Of a stretch of 64,000 nucleotides of DNA, positions 17,999 through 28,800 are shown piece by piece. The translations under genes and the position numbers were made by a program. Positions within the stretch are counted from its first letter, which is position 1. The number at the start of each line of letters is the position of its first letter. The DNA is from JBBSEX01 sp038239345 (GTDB lineage: Bacteria > Acidobacteriota > Terriglobia > Bryobacterales > Bryobacteraceae): the NCBI GenBank assembly GCA_038239345.1, contig JBBSEX010000015.1, forward strand, positions 72,622-136,621, given 5' to 3'. The notes below the pieces were generated by a model. That model was not told where the DNA came from. It did not search any database and saw nothing but the letters and a program-made list of their open reading frames with translations.

Positions 17999-20036
17999 TG
18001 TAATCGTTCTCTGCCTTGCGGCATCTCTCTTCGCTCAGGAGAAGAAGCAGCGCGATCTCAAGTACGAGGAAGCGAACGTACCGAAAACCCCTGCCAGTAC
18101 GACGGTGCCACGCAGTTACGCGGTGGTGATCGGTGTCGCCAATTATAAGAATCTTCCGGCCAAAGCACAGTTGGATTTCCCTGAGCGCGATGCCGAAGCC
18201 GTCTACTCAATTCTGATCAGTCCGGAGGGCGGCAACTTTCGCGCCGAAAATGTTCATCGCTTAATAGGACCGAAAGCAACGCTAGCCAACATCCGGCAGG
18301 AGTTGGAAACGTGGTTGCCCGCGGTTACAAAAGATGACGACCGCGTTCTGATTTATTTCGCCGGCCACGGCTTCGTCAACAATGAACGGGCTTATCTCGC
18401 TCCCTACGACATCACGCCCGACAACATCCAGGACTCCGGGTATCCAATGGATACGCTGGGCTCCGTGATCGGCACAAAGATTAAAGGCAAATGGAAAGTG
18501 CTGCTGACGGATTCCTGCCATAGTGGCGCAATCACGCCGGAAGCCGACGCACAGAAAATCAATAAGAGCTTGCTCGACCTGAACAAGTCTTTGTTCTCCC
18601 TGACCGCCAGCCGCGACCGTGAGCGTTCCTTCGAAAGCAAGGATTGGGGCGGCGGACATGGCATCTTCACTTACTATGTCGTGAAGGGGATGGAGGGCGA
18701 GGCCGACGAGAATAAAGACGGCATCGTCACCGCCGATGAGCTTGCCGAATATGTGCGGCGCAATGTTCGCGAAGTTACCAAGGGCCAGCAGAACCCCACA
18801 TCCGATCGCGGCAGTTTCGACTCCAACATGCTGTTGTCGTTCCTGCCTAATGGACTCCGCTCAGGCAAGCCGCCGGCGCCGAAGAACGGCACGCTGATTT
18901 TCGAATCCAATATGGATGGCGTGGAAGTTTTCCTGGACGGTAACTCGATGGGCGTGGTTGATAAGGGAACGCCGCTAAAACTGCCGGGGCTCCTGCCAGG
19001 CGCGCATACAGTGAAGGCCGTGAAGTTGGGGTATGAACCCGACGGGCCGCGCGATGAGATGGTTTATCCAGGGCAGGATGCCACAGTCTCGATCAAGATA
19101 ATGATCCCGAGGCGTCGCAATAAAGCAGCCATCGACCTGTTTGACAAGGGGCTTGAGCAGTACAACAAAGGCGGAGCAGCGAATTACAAACTGGCGGTGG
19201 ATAATTTCTCCAAGGCCCTGCAGACAGACCCCACGTATAGCCATGCAGCGCTTTACCTGGGGCGCGCTTACAACTCTCTATTCGATGAAGAGAACTCGCT
19301 CAAAGCGTTCCGCAAGGCCATTGAAGTGGATCCCGACTACATGGAAGCGCGCACCAGTTTAGGTGGCATGCTGCTTGACACCGGCGCGGTGGATGAAGCG
19401 ATTCGCCAGTTCAACATCGTCACCCAGCGTGAACCGAAAAATGCGATGGCGTTCTATTTGCAGGCCCAGGCGTACCGCATGAAAGGGCTCTACCCCGATG
19501 CTATCGAATCGGCAAAAAAGGCCATCGGTTTAACGCCTACCGTTGGCGAGCCGCATCTTTGGCTGGCCGAAAGCTTACGCCAACAAGGCAATTATCAAAC
19601 CTCGATGAACGAGTATGTGCAGTATCTGAAGCTCAGCGACTTCGACAGCAAGCTAGCGGGAAAACTCAATTATTACGTCGTCGGATTCCTGGCGGGTATG
19701 GGTCGTAAGAAGCGCGCGGCGCAAGCCGATACGTGGAAAGATATGCGCAACCTGGCGTATTTTGGGCTTTGCGATTGCGAGTATCTGCTGAACAACTTCG
19801 ATAGCGCAATCCCTTACTGCCAGAAGGCCCTTGTTTACGATAAGACCGATCCATTCGCGCATTACCGTTTGGCCCTGGCCTACATGAAGGAAGCCAAGCA
19901 AACCGGCAGCCTGGAGACATTGGCGGCGGCCGGCAATCACTTTCGCGCGGTTCTGGAAATTAACCCCGACCTGGAACAAGCCGGCCCATCCCGCCAAAAT
20001 CTCAAAGCCATCGATGGCATGCTGAAGACTCCATAA
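17973..20036 (+). CDS. secreted caspase-family (C14) protease with PEGA and TPR domains
   Basis: A 687-residue exported protein. Signal peptide 1-21; peptidase C14 domain about 48-295 with beta-strand RSYAVVIGVANYKN, catalytic His132 in YFAGHG and Cys182 in LLTDSCHSG; an EF-hand-like acidic loop DENKDGIVTADEL at 245-257 that may bind Ca2+; a PEGA domain about 306-378 (GVEVFLDGNSMGVVDKG); and TPR repeats from about 385 to the end. Both catalytic residues are present, so it should be active. Metacaspase-like enzymes cleave after Arg/Lys and often need calcium. It closes an operon with two DUF4384 proteins, suggesting they regulate it or are its substrates. Confidence 0.85.
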   Translation: MNSALRTSSVIVLCLAASLFAQEKKQRDLKYEEANVPKTPASTTVPRSYAVVIGVANYKNLPAKAQLDFPERDAEAVYSILISPEGGNFRAENVHRLIGPKATLANIRQELETWLPAVTKDDDRVLIYFAGHGFVNNERAYLAPYDITPDNIQDSGYPMDTLGSVIGTKIKGKWKVLLTDSCHSGAITPEADAQKINKSLLDLNKSLFSLTASRDRERSFESKDWGGGHGIFTYYVVKGMEGEADENKDGIVTADELAEYVRRNVREVTKGQQNPTSDRGSFDSNMLLSFLPNGLRSGKPPAPKNGTLIFESNMDGVEVFLDGNSMGVVDKGTPLKLPGLLPGAHTVKAVKLGYEPDGPRDEMVYPGQDATVSIKIMIPRRRNKAAIDLFDKGLEQYNKGGAANYKLAVDNFSKALQTDPTYSHAALYLGRAYNSLFDEENSLKAFRKAIEVDPDYMEARTSLGGMLLDTGAVDEAIRQFNIVTQREPKNAMAFYLQAQAYRMKGLYPDAIESAKKAIGLTPTVGEPHLWLAESLRQQGNYQTSMNEYVQYLKLSDFDSKLAGKLNYYVVGFLAGMGRKKRAAQADTWKDMRNLAYFGLCDCEYLLNNFDSAIPYCQKALVYDKTDPFAHYRLALAYMKEAKQTGSLETLAAAGNHFRAVLEINPDLEQAGPSRQNLKAIDGMLKTP

Positions 20037-20061
20037 AAAAAGCCAACCCCCGTGGGATTGG
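20035..20061 (-). terminator. rho-independent terminator of the TonB receptor gene
   Basis: Read on the minus strand, an 8-bp stem with one mismatch (CCAATCCC ... GGGGTTGG, positions 20061-20054 with 20050-20043) is followed by C and seven T (20041-20035). It sits 23 bp after the receptor stop and overlaps the caspase stop codon, between two convergent genes. Confidence 0.6.
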
Positions 20062-20084
20062 GCCTTCGAAGCGAACCGAATTCC

Positions 20085-23000
20085 TTAAAACAATAATTTC
20101 AACGCGAACTGAATCTGCCGCGACGGGTAGGTGTTACGAATGGTGCCGAACGCCGCGTCCGTAATTCGCGTGTTCGGAATCCCGAAGTTGGTGTGATTCA
20201 GGAGGTTGAAAAACTCCGATCGGAACTGAATTTTGACGCTCTCCCGGATACGGAAACTCTTGTTGGCCGAAAAGTCCCACTGCTCGAAGCCTTTAGCGCG
20301 GAACGAATTGCGGCCGACGTTCCCGAACGGCGCATCCGGAGTCGGCACGGTAAAGGTGTATCCGGCGAAAAAAGTGTTAAGGCTCTGGGGTTTACTTTGG
20401 CTGGCTGCGCTGCCGGTAACGTTGGGACGCTGGAAGGCCTGGCCGCGATAATCGTTGGAAAGTCCGGTGGTATCGGTTGCCGTATTCGGCGCGTAAACGA
20501 TGTCGAGCGGAGTGCCCGTATGAGCAGTGTTTATTGTGTTGAGTTCCCATCCGCCGAGAAATGCATCGACGAATCCGTTGAGGCTCGCTCCAAATCTGCG
20601 GCCTTTACCAAATGGAAGCTGGTACACGACACTGCTGACGTTGTTGAACTTCACGTCGAATGAGGACGGCCCTCGTTCGGCTGCGAGATTGCGAATATTC
20701 TGCGGATTGGCTTGAAAATAACCGGCGTAGGTTTCCAGAGCCTGCTCGGAATCGCCGATAGCATTTCCCCAGGTGAAGGAATTCAGCAAGTAAAGGCCCG
20801 CACCGAAGCGATGTTCAAATCGCGCCGAGAGTCCATTGTAATGATTGTTGCCGGCGGGATCGACCCAAGTGATAGGACCAAAAGTTGGGATGGGACGCCG
20901 TGCCTGCACTCCTAGAGTTTGCCCTGGCAGGTTCGGACTCGCCTGATTGTAGTCGGCCAGAATGGGAAGGCGAAGGCTGTGGTTGCCGTTATACGCGACT
21001 TCTATCAAAGTGTTCTTCGTGATCTCGCGCTGAATCGACAAGAACCAATTCTGGACATACGGGTTGCGCGTATCTGGTGGAACATAGACGACGTTCGAAT
21101 TTGCGGGATTGAAGCTGGAAGGATTCGCTATGCCCGTGGTGAAAGCATTCTGCGTTGTGAGGAAGGTGGAAGGCACCGCGCCTCCCGCTGGAATGGATTG
21201 GTTCAACACGCCGAAGAGAGCTTGCGGAGCGTTGATGCCTTCGAGAGCACTTCCCACGCGATTGAAGAACGTGTAGCTGATTCCATAGCCGCTTCGAATC
21301 ACGGTCTTCGGAGTTAGGCTGTAGGCCAATCCAATGCGCGGACCATAATCCTTATAGTCGGGACTGACGAGGCTGCGGTTTTTCAAACTGCCGCTGGTGG
21401 CTCTCAGCATCGAGTTCGTGGTGGGATCGAAATTCGAGTAATTGTTATCGCGCTCATACAGAGGCGTAGCGAATTCCCAGCGCAATCCGACATTCAAGGT
21501 CAGCTTCGGTGTGACGCGGTAATTGTCCTGGAAATATAGCGAGTGGACATACTGGCGCAGATTAACGACGGTGTAACTGCCTTGATTGATCTGGCTCGGC
21601 AAACCGAAGATCAGGTCTGCCAGATTGTAGCTGGTGGCGTCGGCGGGAACTGTACAACCGGTAGCTTGTCCCAATTGGGCGCACGTCGGTTTACTAAACT
21701 GCCCGGCGTACACGTTCTGCCCGTACAGAGGATTCACATCCAAAATTTCGGTGTGAATTCGCAAGTATTCATAGCCCATCTTCAGCGAGTGCCGCCCGAT
21801 GTTCTTAGTGAAGTTGATTTTCGGATCCCAGGAAGTCGGATTCTGAAATTGCGGGTTGCTAGTTTGCCGGCCGAGCGCCGTAAATCCGGAGACCGTTTGC
21901 GTGTTGAACCCACCAGTTAAACCCGGGGTAGTGGGCAGGCCCTGGATGCCGAACAACGACTGCAGGCTAGGCCCACCCAGCAGAGCTGGTTGCTTTCCGG
22001 CGAGAACGCGCGTGAAACCCATCCGGGCTTCGAGGATAGAGCTGGATGTTACCGTCCAGGTATAGCCGACCGATGCGTTCTGATCGAGTACGTGGATGTA
22101 ACCGTTGCCATCGCCACCCGATGGGCCGGCGAACGAAGGCTGATAAAACTGATTATCTTTACGTTGGCTGAAGCGCGCGAAGGCCGACATCCGGTCGCTA
22201 ATCTGACCGTCGATCTTGGCGTCGAATTTGTCGCTGTAATCGCGAACCAGCAGCAGCGCCCCATAGTTGTTTGACCGTCCCGCACCATTAAGAGTGGGCA
22301 GGCCACCCAGAAGAGCCGCAGCGAAGGGATTCAGGCTGGCAATCGGAATCTGCGTATTTGCCGGATAAACTACGTTGGTTAGCCGGTTCACCACCGTCAC
22401 CGGTAGAATGCCCGCGCGGTCGGTGACGGTTGGCAGCGAATCGAAGTTCAGGTAGCGCTGCAACTGCCGGAAGCCTTCGTAATCGGCAAAAAAGAAGAGC
22501 TTGTTTTTGACGATGGGGCCGCCCACCGTTCCACCAAATTGATTACGCTGCAGAGTGGGCTTGACGAAAACAGCCGAGGTGAACAGGTAGCCCGTGGCAT
22601 TCAAATCCGTGTTGCGCAGAAACTCATACGCGGTGCCGTGAAACTGATTTGTGCCCGACCGCATGACCGCCGTAATGACAGCGCCGCCGACGCGTCCATA
22701 CTCGGCGCCATAGTTGCTGGTGATCACTTTGAACTCGGCGATGGCGTCCGGCGAAGGCTGCACTACCTGCGAAGAATAACCTTGATTACTGGTCCCGTAA
22801 GCATTGTTATCCATGCCATCGAGAAGGAAATTGTTATACGTGCTACGCATGCCGTTCACGTTGAATGCGCCTTCGCGCGGCGTGCCGCTGGGAGAGAACG
22901 AAGAGGCGATGGGCGATTTAATAACGTTGGTGGAGAGCAAAGCCAGGTCGGCATAATTGCGCCCATTCAGCGGAAGCTCGACCACGGCGGCCGAGTTTAC

Positions 23001-23420
23001 TACCTGGCCGCGCTCGCTGGAGTCGGTCTCAAGCGTGGATGCGGCGCTGGTCACTTCGACGGTGTCGTTAACCGCGCCAACTTGGAGCGAGAGGTCCACA
23101 CGTTGGCGGGCTCCCACATAAACCCGTATGCCGCTGGCGACGGCCTTGGAAAATCCTGGCGCCTCGGCTGTGACGGTGTAATTGTCGCCGATCTTTACGT
23201 TATTAAACGTATAATTCCCATCATCGTCGGAGACCGTTTTCGCGATCGAATTTGTGTCCTGATTCACCAGTGTTACGTTGGCTTTGGCGATGGCCGCGCC
23301 GGAATTATCGCGAACGTTGCCAAGAACATCGGCGCTGTCGAACTGCGCGAAGGCGGCGATACACGTGAATAACAGGGCGCACAAAGCCCGAGATAGAACT
23401 CTTGTGAGTCTGGATGTCAT
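20085..23420 (-). CDS. TonB-dependent receptor, Oar-like, with carboxypeptidase-regulatory N-terminus
   Basis: Outer-membrane protein of 1111 residues. Signal peptide about 1-25 (ending AAFAQ), then a CarboxypepD_reg-like beta sandwich about 28-115 (VLGNVRDNSGAAIAKANVTL), then a plug domain with VVELPLNGRNYADLALLS and FNVNGMRSTYNNFLLDGMDNN, then a long beta-barrel ending in an aromatic residue (QFALKLLF). This is the Oar/Cna-B group greatly expanded in Solibacter-like Acidobacteria. Ligand unknown; peptides, glycans or a role in adhesion are possible. It stands alone, convergent with the caspase operon, and diverges from the aldo/keto reductase gene. Confidence 0.9.
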   Translation of the reverse strand: MTSRLTRVLSRALCALLFTCIAAFAQFDSADVLGNVRDNSGAAIAKANVTLVNQDTNSIAKTVSDDDGNYTFNNVKIGDNYTVTAEAPGFSKAVASGIRVYVGARQRVDLSLQVGAVNDTVEVTSAASTLETDSSERGQVVNSAAVVELPLNGRNYADLALLSTNVIKSPIASSFSPSGTPREGAFNVNGMRSTYNNFLLDGMDNNAYGTSNQGYSSQVVQPSPDAIAEFKVITSNYGAEYGRVGGAVITAVMRSGTNQFHGTAYEFLRNTDLNATGYLFTSAVFVKPTLQRNQFGGTVGGPIVKNKLFFFADYEGFRQLQRYLNFDSLPTVTDRAGILPVTVVNRLTNVVYPANTQIPIASLNPFAAALLGGLPTLNGAGRSNNYGALLLVRDYSDKFDAKIDGQISDRMSAFARFSQRKDNQFYQPSFAGPSGGDGNGYIHVLDQNASVGYTWTVTSSSILEARMGFTRVLAGKQPALLGGPSLQSLFGIQGLPTTPGLTGGFNTQTVSGFTALGRQTSNPQFQNPTSWDPKINFTKNIGRHSLKMGYEYLRIHTEILDVNPLYGQNVYAGQFSKPTCAQLGQATGCTVPADATSYNLADLIFGLPSQINQGSYTVVNLRQYVHSLYFQDNYRVTPKLTLNVGLRWEFATPLYERDNNYSNFDPTTNSMLRATSGSLKNRSLVSPDYKDYGPRIGLAYSLTPKTVIRSGYGISYTFFNRVGSALEGINAPQALFGVLNQSIPAGGAVPSTFLTTQNAFTTGIANPSSFNPANSNVVYVPPDTRNPYVQNWFLSIQREITKNTLIEVAYNGNHSLRLPILADYNQASPNLPGQTLGVQARRPIPTFGPITWVDPAGNNHYNGLSARFEHRFGAGLYLLNSFTWGNAIGDSEQALETYAGYFQANPQNIRNLAAERGPSSFDVKFNNVSSVVYQLPFGKGRRFGASLNGFVDAFLGGWELNTINTAHTGTPLDIVYAPNTATDTTGLSNDYRGQAFQRPNVTGSAASQSKPQSLNTFFAGYTFTVPTPDAPFGNVGRNSFRAKGFEQWDFSANKSFRIRESVKIQFRSEFFNLLNHTNFGIPNTRITDAAFGTIRNTYPSRQIQFALKLLF

Positions 23421-23558
23421 GGATCCCCTTAATTGAACTTAACTGATCTAGGGTATCGAGCAGCGGTGTCAGCATTATGCCAGATTCATGACAATAACAT
23501 TACAGGTCTGAAACGAGGCCGAACACTAGAGGAAGGACATGCGGCATGCCACAATTTG

Positions 23559-24599
23559 ATGGAGATGCTTAGCGGATTCGCCACACAGGAAGGCACAACG
23601 CGGTTTGCGTCGCGATATAACGCGCAGAACAAGGCCGGATTCTATCGGCAGGCCCAGGATACGCTGGTTTCAAACATCGGAATTGGAAGCTATCTAGGCG
23701 ACGTGAATGACGAAACGGATAGGGGCTATACCGAATCCATGATGGCGGCCCTGCGAGGCGGCATTAACTTCATCGATACTTCCCTAAACTATCGCCATCA
23801 ACGGTCGGAGCTTGCGATTGGGGCGGCGATCGATAAGCTGGCAAGCGCCGGCGAGATGGAACGCGACGAGTTCGTGTTGTGCACGAAAGCCGGTTATCTG
23901 GTGCCCCGGGCGGTGACAAATAGCGAACTCGATCCGGACGATATCGCGGGCGGTGTGCATACGATGGCTCCGCCGTTCCTGCGAGATCAATTGGCCCGGA
24001 GTCGCAAGAATCTGGGCCTGGAAACGATCGACGTTTTCTACCTGCATAACCCCGAAACGCAGTTGGAATTCATCGATACCGAGCGATTCTATAATCGCCT
24101 TCGTCTGGCCTTCGAGTGTCTGGAGCGGGAAGCTGCATCGGGCGCCATCCGATATTACGGGACGGCGACGTGGGAGGGGTACCGGGGCTCGAAATTATCG
24201 CTATCGAAGATCGTCGCGATTGCCAAAGAAGTTGGTGGCGACCGGCATCGCTTTCGCTATATTCAACTCCCGTTCAACCTGGCAATGCTAGAAGCTCTGA
24301 CGTTGCCGGTAGAGGACGACAAGACGGTGCTGGAACTGGCCGAAGAATTAGGAGTGACGGTGATCGGCAGTGCATCGATATTACAGGGTCGGCTCTCCGT
24401 GGGGCTGCCGGAACGCTTGCTTGCAGGGCTGCCGGGGTTGAACACCGACGCACAAAGAGCAATTCAATTCACCCGCTCCGCTCCCGGGCTGACGGTGGCC
24501 CTGGCAGGGATGAGCCGCATCGCGCATGTGGCCGAGAACCTGCAATTATCCACGAAACCTCCGTCTTCAGCGGAAGAATACGCGCGTTTGTTTCGATGA
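23559..24599 (+). CDS. aldo/keto reductase
   Basis: TIM-barrel oxidoreductase of about 346 residues. It shows GGINFIDTSLNYRHQRSE (the Asp-Tyr region of the catalytic tetrad), DEFVLCTKAGYL with the catalytic Lys, LETIDVFYLHNPE with the position of the catalytic His, and a late ALAGMSRIAHVAENL that binds the NADP phosphate. The frame is open from 23433, but the family start is near the ATG at 23559 (MEMLSGFATQEGT). It is coupled to the next gene by ATGA overlap. Substrate unknown; the group with the long insertion after LGVTVIGSASI is common in soil bacteria. Confidence 0.8.
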   Translation: MEMLSGFATQEGTTRFASRYNAQNKAGFYRQAQDTLVSNIGIGSYLGDVNDETDRGYTESMMAALRGGINFIDTSLNYRHQRSELAIGAAIDKLASAGEMERDEFVLCTKAGYLVPRAVTNSELDPDDIAGGVHTMAPPFLRDQLARSRKNLGLETIDVFYLHNPETQLEFIDTERFYNRLRLAFECLEREAASGAIRYYGTATWEGYRGSKLSLSKIVAIAKEVGGDRHRFRYIQLPFNLAMLEALTLPVEDDKTVLELAEELGVTVIGSASILQGRLSVGLPERLLAGLPGLNTDAQRAIQFTRSAPGLTVALAGMSRIAHVAENLQLSTKPPSSAEEYARLFR

Positions 24600-25681
24600 A
24601 ACTAGAAATACGGCCAGACGAAATAGACACGCTGCCGAATCAACCGGCGGTGTTCTTACTGTGGCCGCGGGAAGGCCAGCCGTACTTGGCGCGTACCGGA
24701 CTTCTACGCCGGCGATTGCTGCGGCTGCTGCGAGAGCGGGAACAGCCATCGCGCCTGTTGAATCTTCGCAGCCTGATTGAGCGCATCGAATACTGGCTTA
24801 CCGCATCGCGGCTGGAATCGAATTTACTGCTCTTCGAACTCGCTCGCCAACACTTCCCGGACAATTACCTGAAGATGGTGAAGCTGCGGATGCCGACCTA
24901 TGTGCGGCTCACGTTAGCGAATGAATTTCCGCGGGCATCGGTCACCGCAAAGCTCGGCGGGGGACGATCGGTCTGCTATGGCCCGTTCCGCACGCGCGCT
25001 GGCGCCGAGCTCTTTGAAGCACAGTTCCTGGATCTGTTTCAGCTTCGCCGGTGTCAGGAAAATCTGGAGCCTCACCCGGACCATCCGGGCTGTATCTACG
25101 GCGAGATGAATATGTGTCTCCGCCCTTGCCAGCAGGTGGTTGGCGTGGCGGAGTATCGCTCTGAAGTCGGGCGGGTGGTGGAGTTTCTTGAGACTTCCGG
25201 CACTTCGTTGCTGGAGATCACGGCAGCGGCGCGGGAACGTTCCAGCGAAGAAATGGATTTTGAGGAAGCAGCTCGCCAACACAAGCGATACCAACAAATC
25301 GAGCAAGTACTGGCATTGCGCGACGATCTAGTGGCCGACGTCGAAGCTTTGTATGGTGTCGCAATCACGCTCGCCTTGGACCCGGACGCTGTGGAATTGC
25401 GATTCATGGAGCGCGGCGTGTGGAGGCCGGCGATCACGTTTTCACTGGCGATTAGCGAAGGCAAAATGGTTCCGATGGACCGGCGGCTTCGGGAAACGCT
25501 AGCCACGGGAGCGCTGGAATCTCCACCGATAACGGATCGTCAGGAACATCTAGCGTTGCTGGCTCGCTGGTATTACTCGACGTGGCGCGATGGCGAGTGG
25601 ATCGGATGCAGCAGCCTGGAAAAGCTACCGTATCGAAAGCTTGTTAACGCTATTTCCAGAGTGGCGAAACGTGGAGTATAG
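24596..25681 (+). CDS. truncated UvrC-like protein (degenerate GIY-YIG, UVR motif, no endonuclease domain)
   Basis: A 361-residue protein starting at the ATG that overlaps the upstream stop. The order is that of the UvrC N-terminal half: GIY-YIG-like domain 1-100 (LPNQPAVFLLWPREGQPYLA, TGLLRRRLLRLL), then CYGPFRTRAGAELF and LRRCQ, a Cys-rich part ending GEMNMCLRPC, and a UVR helix EMDFEEAARQHKRYQQIE near 215-235. The RNase-H-like endonuclease and helix-hairpin-helix domains of UvrC are missing. GIY has become AVF and YIG has become YLA, so catalysis is doubtful. It may be a regulator or a cofactor of UvrB-like proteins. Co-translated with the aldo/keto reductase. Confidence 0.7.
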   Translation: MKLEIRPDEIDTLPNQPAVFLLWPREGQPYLARTGLLRRRLLRLLREREQPSRLLNLRSLIERIEYWLTASRLESNLLLFELARQHFPDNYLKMVKLRMPTYVRLTLANEFPRASVTAKLGGGRSVCYGPFRTRAGAELFEAQFLDLFQLRRCQENLEPHPDHPGCIYGEMNMCLRPCQQVVGVAEYRSEVGRVVEFLETSGTSLLEITAAARERSSEEMDFEEAARQHKRYQQIEQVLALRDDLVADVEALYGVAITLALDPDAVELRFMERGVWRPAITFSLAISEGKMVPMDRRLRETLATGALESPPITDRQEHLALLARWYYSTWRDGEWIGCSSLEKLPYRKLVNAISRVAKRGV

Positions 25682-25821
25682 CCGGGCTTCATCAGGTTGT
25701 CACTATTGGTTCTTTTTTCTTTCGCTTACTGCTATACTAGCTCTCAATCTTCGCTTAAGTAAAACCATACGCAAGTAAACGCAATCACCAAGCGGAAATC
25801 GAAACTGCCAGGAGCTTTCCA

Positions 25822-28800
25822 ATGAAACGTGTTTTGCTGTGTTGTTTACTATCCTTACCGGTGTTTGCTCAGGTCGACAGCGCTCGAATTGTGGGCAGCG
25901 TGCGCGATCAAAGCGGGGCTGGAGTACCTGCGGCCTCGGTCACATTCACGGAAACTGCAACGAACACACGCGCCGCCGTCCAGGCAGACGACAAGGGCGA
26001 TTATGTATCTCCTCCACTGCAAGTTGGGAAGTACTCCGTTGTAGCCGAGGCGCCGGGGTTCAAGCAACAGACACGGCAGAACCTGACGTTGCAGGTTCAA
26101 GACCGCATCAAGATCGATTTCGATATGCAGGTTGGCGCGGTCACGGACAACGTGATCGTATCGGCCGAACCCGCCGTTATCCAATCCGAAACTTCATCGC
26201 TGGGGCAAGTGGTCTCGGCTAGACAAATTACCGAATTGCCGCTGAACGGCCGCGACTATGTGCAGTTGGCGACACTCACCGCGGGGGTGATCCGCACCAG
26301 TTCGGGAACCAATGGAAATACTGGCGGGGCTAGCACGGGCGGGCAAAATAGCTTTGTCGCAAATGGCGCGCGCGGAACGTTGAACAATTTTCTTCTGGAT
26401 GGAGTGGACAATAACTCCAACGATACCGGCGGGCTGGTATTGAGGACCAATGTGGATGCCATTCAGGAATTCAAGATCCAAACCAATTCGTTTTCGGCGG
26501 AGTTTGGCCGCAGCGGAGGGGCGTCCATCAACGCTGTGATTAAGTCGGGCAGTAACGCCTGGCATGGCAGCGTATTTGAATTCCTGCGCAACTCGGCACT
26601 GGATGCGCGCGATTATTTCGAAGATCCCACCGCGGCCAAGGCGTCGTTCAAGCAGAATCAGTTCGGCGCGACGATAGGCGGTCCGATCAAGAAAGATAAG
26701 CTGTTCTTTTTTGGCGACTATCAGGGCACGATCATTCGCAATCCGCTGACTTATGTGTCGTCGGTACCGACTGCGGCCGAGCGTCTAGGAGATTTTTCGC
26801 GTCCCGGCGAGAAGACGATTTACGATCCGGCCACATACAATCCGCTGACGAATACGCGCACTCCGTTTCCTGGCAATATCATTCCGGCGAATCGCTTGGA
26901 TCCCATCGCCAAGAACATTTTGAATTTGTATCCACTACCCAATCAAGCGGGCAAGTTTCGCAATAACTTCGTGATCTCTCCCACCGAGCAGGATCGGATC
27001 GACCAAGGCGATTTCCGTACGGATTACAACGTTTCCGATAAGGATCGCTTATTCCTTCGCTATTCGATGAGTGGCCGAACCGATTTTCGCCCCGCGCCCC
27101 TAACGGGCCTGGCCAATGGCGGAGGCGGAGCTACTGGAAACGGATTCGAAGACACAATGGGAGCGGCATTAGGAGAAACGCATACCTTTTCCCCGACGAT
27201 CGTCAATGAGCTGCGACTCGGCTTCAACTACGTTCACATCCGGCGCGGCGTACCGGCGGCGGGCAACAAGCTACCCAGCGCCGATATTCGCGTACCGGGC
27301 GTGCCAGATAACCCATCGACGAACGGCATCACGTTATTCCGTCCTAGCGGCTACACACGAACGGGCGATCCAGGATATGCACCCACGATTCTGGCGAGCC
27401 AGGAACGGCAGATCACCGACGTGCTGAGCCAGACTCTGGGCCGTCATACGCTGAAGTACGGCGCGGAGATTCGCTGGAGCGAATTCAACATCTTTCAGGT
27501 AGCCGCGCCGAACGGATCATTCAGTTTCACGGGGCAGTTCACGCAAAATCCGGCGGCTAGCGATGGAACCGGAATTTCCCTCGCCGACGAATTGTTAGGG
27601 CTGCCGCAAAATGCCACCATTGCGACGCTACTCAATCTGGGCAATCGCCAGCATGTGCCCAGCCTTTTCGTCCTGGACGATTTCAAAGTAACCAGCCGGT
27701 TCACGCTAAACCTCGGCGTGCGCTATGAATACTTCTCACCTCTGGTGGAAGTGAACGACAAGCAAAGCAATTTCGACTACCAGACGGGAAAGCTGATCGT
27801 GGCGAATCGGAACGGTGCTTCGCGTAGCCTGGTGGAGGGCGACAAGCTTAACTTCGCGCCGCGCGTGGGATTCGCCTGGAGTCCTTTTCAGAGGACCAGC
27901 ACGGTGGTTCGCGGCGCTTATGGCCTGTTCTACAGTGGCCAGGAAATCCGCACCGCTGCGCCGCTGCAACTCGCCTACAACGTTCCGTTTTTCACGCAGC
28001 CGTCTTTCGTTAGCGACGGCATCACGCCGCTTCTTACTGTGAAGCAGGGCTTTCCGCCGGTCAGTGCGACGCAAGCGATAAACCCGCCCGTAACCAGTGT
28101 CGACCAGCGTTTGAAGACCCCCTACTATCAGCAATGGAACTTCGCCATTCAACAGGCGCTGCCGTCCCAGATATCGCTCGAAGTGGCCTATGCCGGATCG
28201 AAAGGAACGCACCTCCAAGTGGTTACCGACGGCAATCAGGTAATGATTCCCGGTCCCGGAGATGTGCAATCGCGGCGGCCTTATACAAACTTCGGCCCGT
28301 TCACGTCGATTCAGAATCGCGGAAACTCGACCTATCATTCCCTGCAGGTGAAGGGGGAGAAGCGGTATTCGCATGGGCTCTCGTTTTTGAGTGCCTTCAC
28401 CTACAGCAAGACTCTGACTGACCTTCCGGAGATTTGCTGCGCCCAACCGTTTCCGCAAAACAGCTACAATTTGCGCGCCGAAAAAGGTCTGGCCGATTTC
28501 GATCAGCGCCTGCGATGGGTTACCAGTTTCGACTATCAATTGCCGTTCGGCCGCGGGCGCCAGTTCCTTTCCAACAACCGCGCGCTGGATCTCGTCTTAG
28601 GTGGATGGCATGTGGGCGGCATTCTATCGCTTAGCAGCGGGTTCCCTTTCTCGCCGCAACTTGGGTACGATCCTTCGAATACCGGCGACCAGGGTTTGGT
28701 CCGGCCAAATCGCATCGCCAACGGAAATCTTCCTTCAGACCAACGGTCACCGAACCAATGGTTCGACATCAACGCGTTTCCGTTGCCGACCGGTTATGCT

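Noticed and set aside
20193..23372. Several plus-strand frames up to 277 codons opposite the TonB receptor
   Set aside because: Antisense shadows of a conserved outer-membrane receptor; typical for GC-rich codon use.
25706..25738. Full sigma-70 promoter before the second TonB receptor
   Set aside because: TATACT is a fair -10, but TTGGTT lies 21 bp upstream, too far for a standard spacer.
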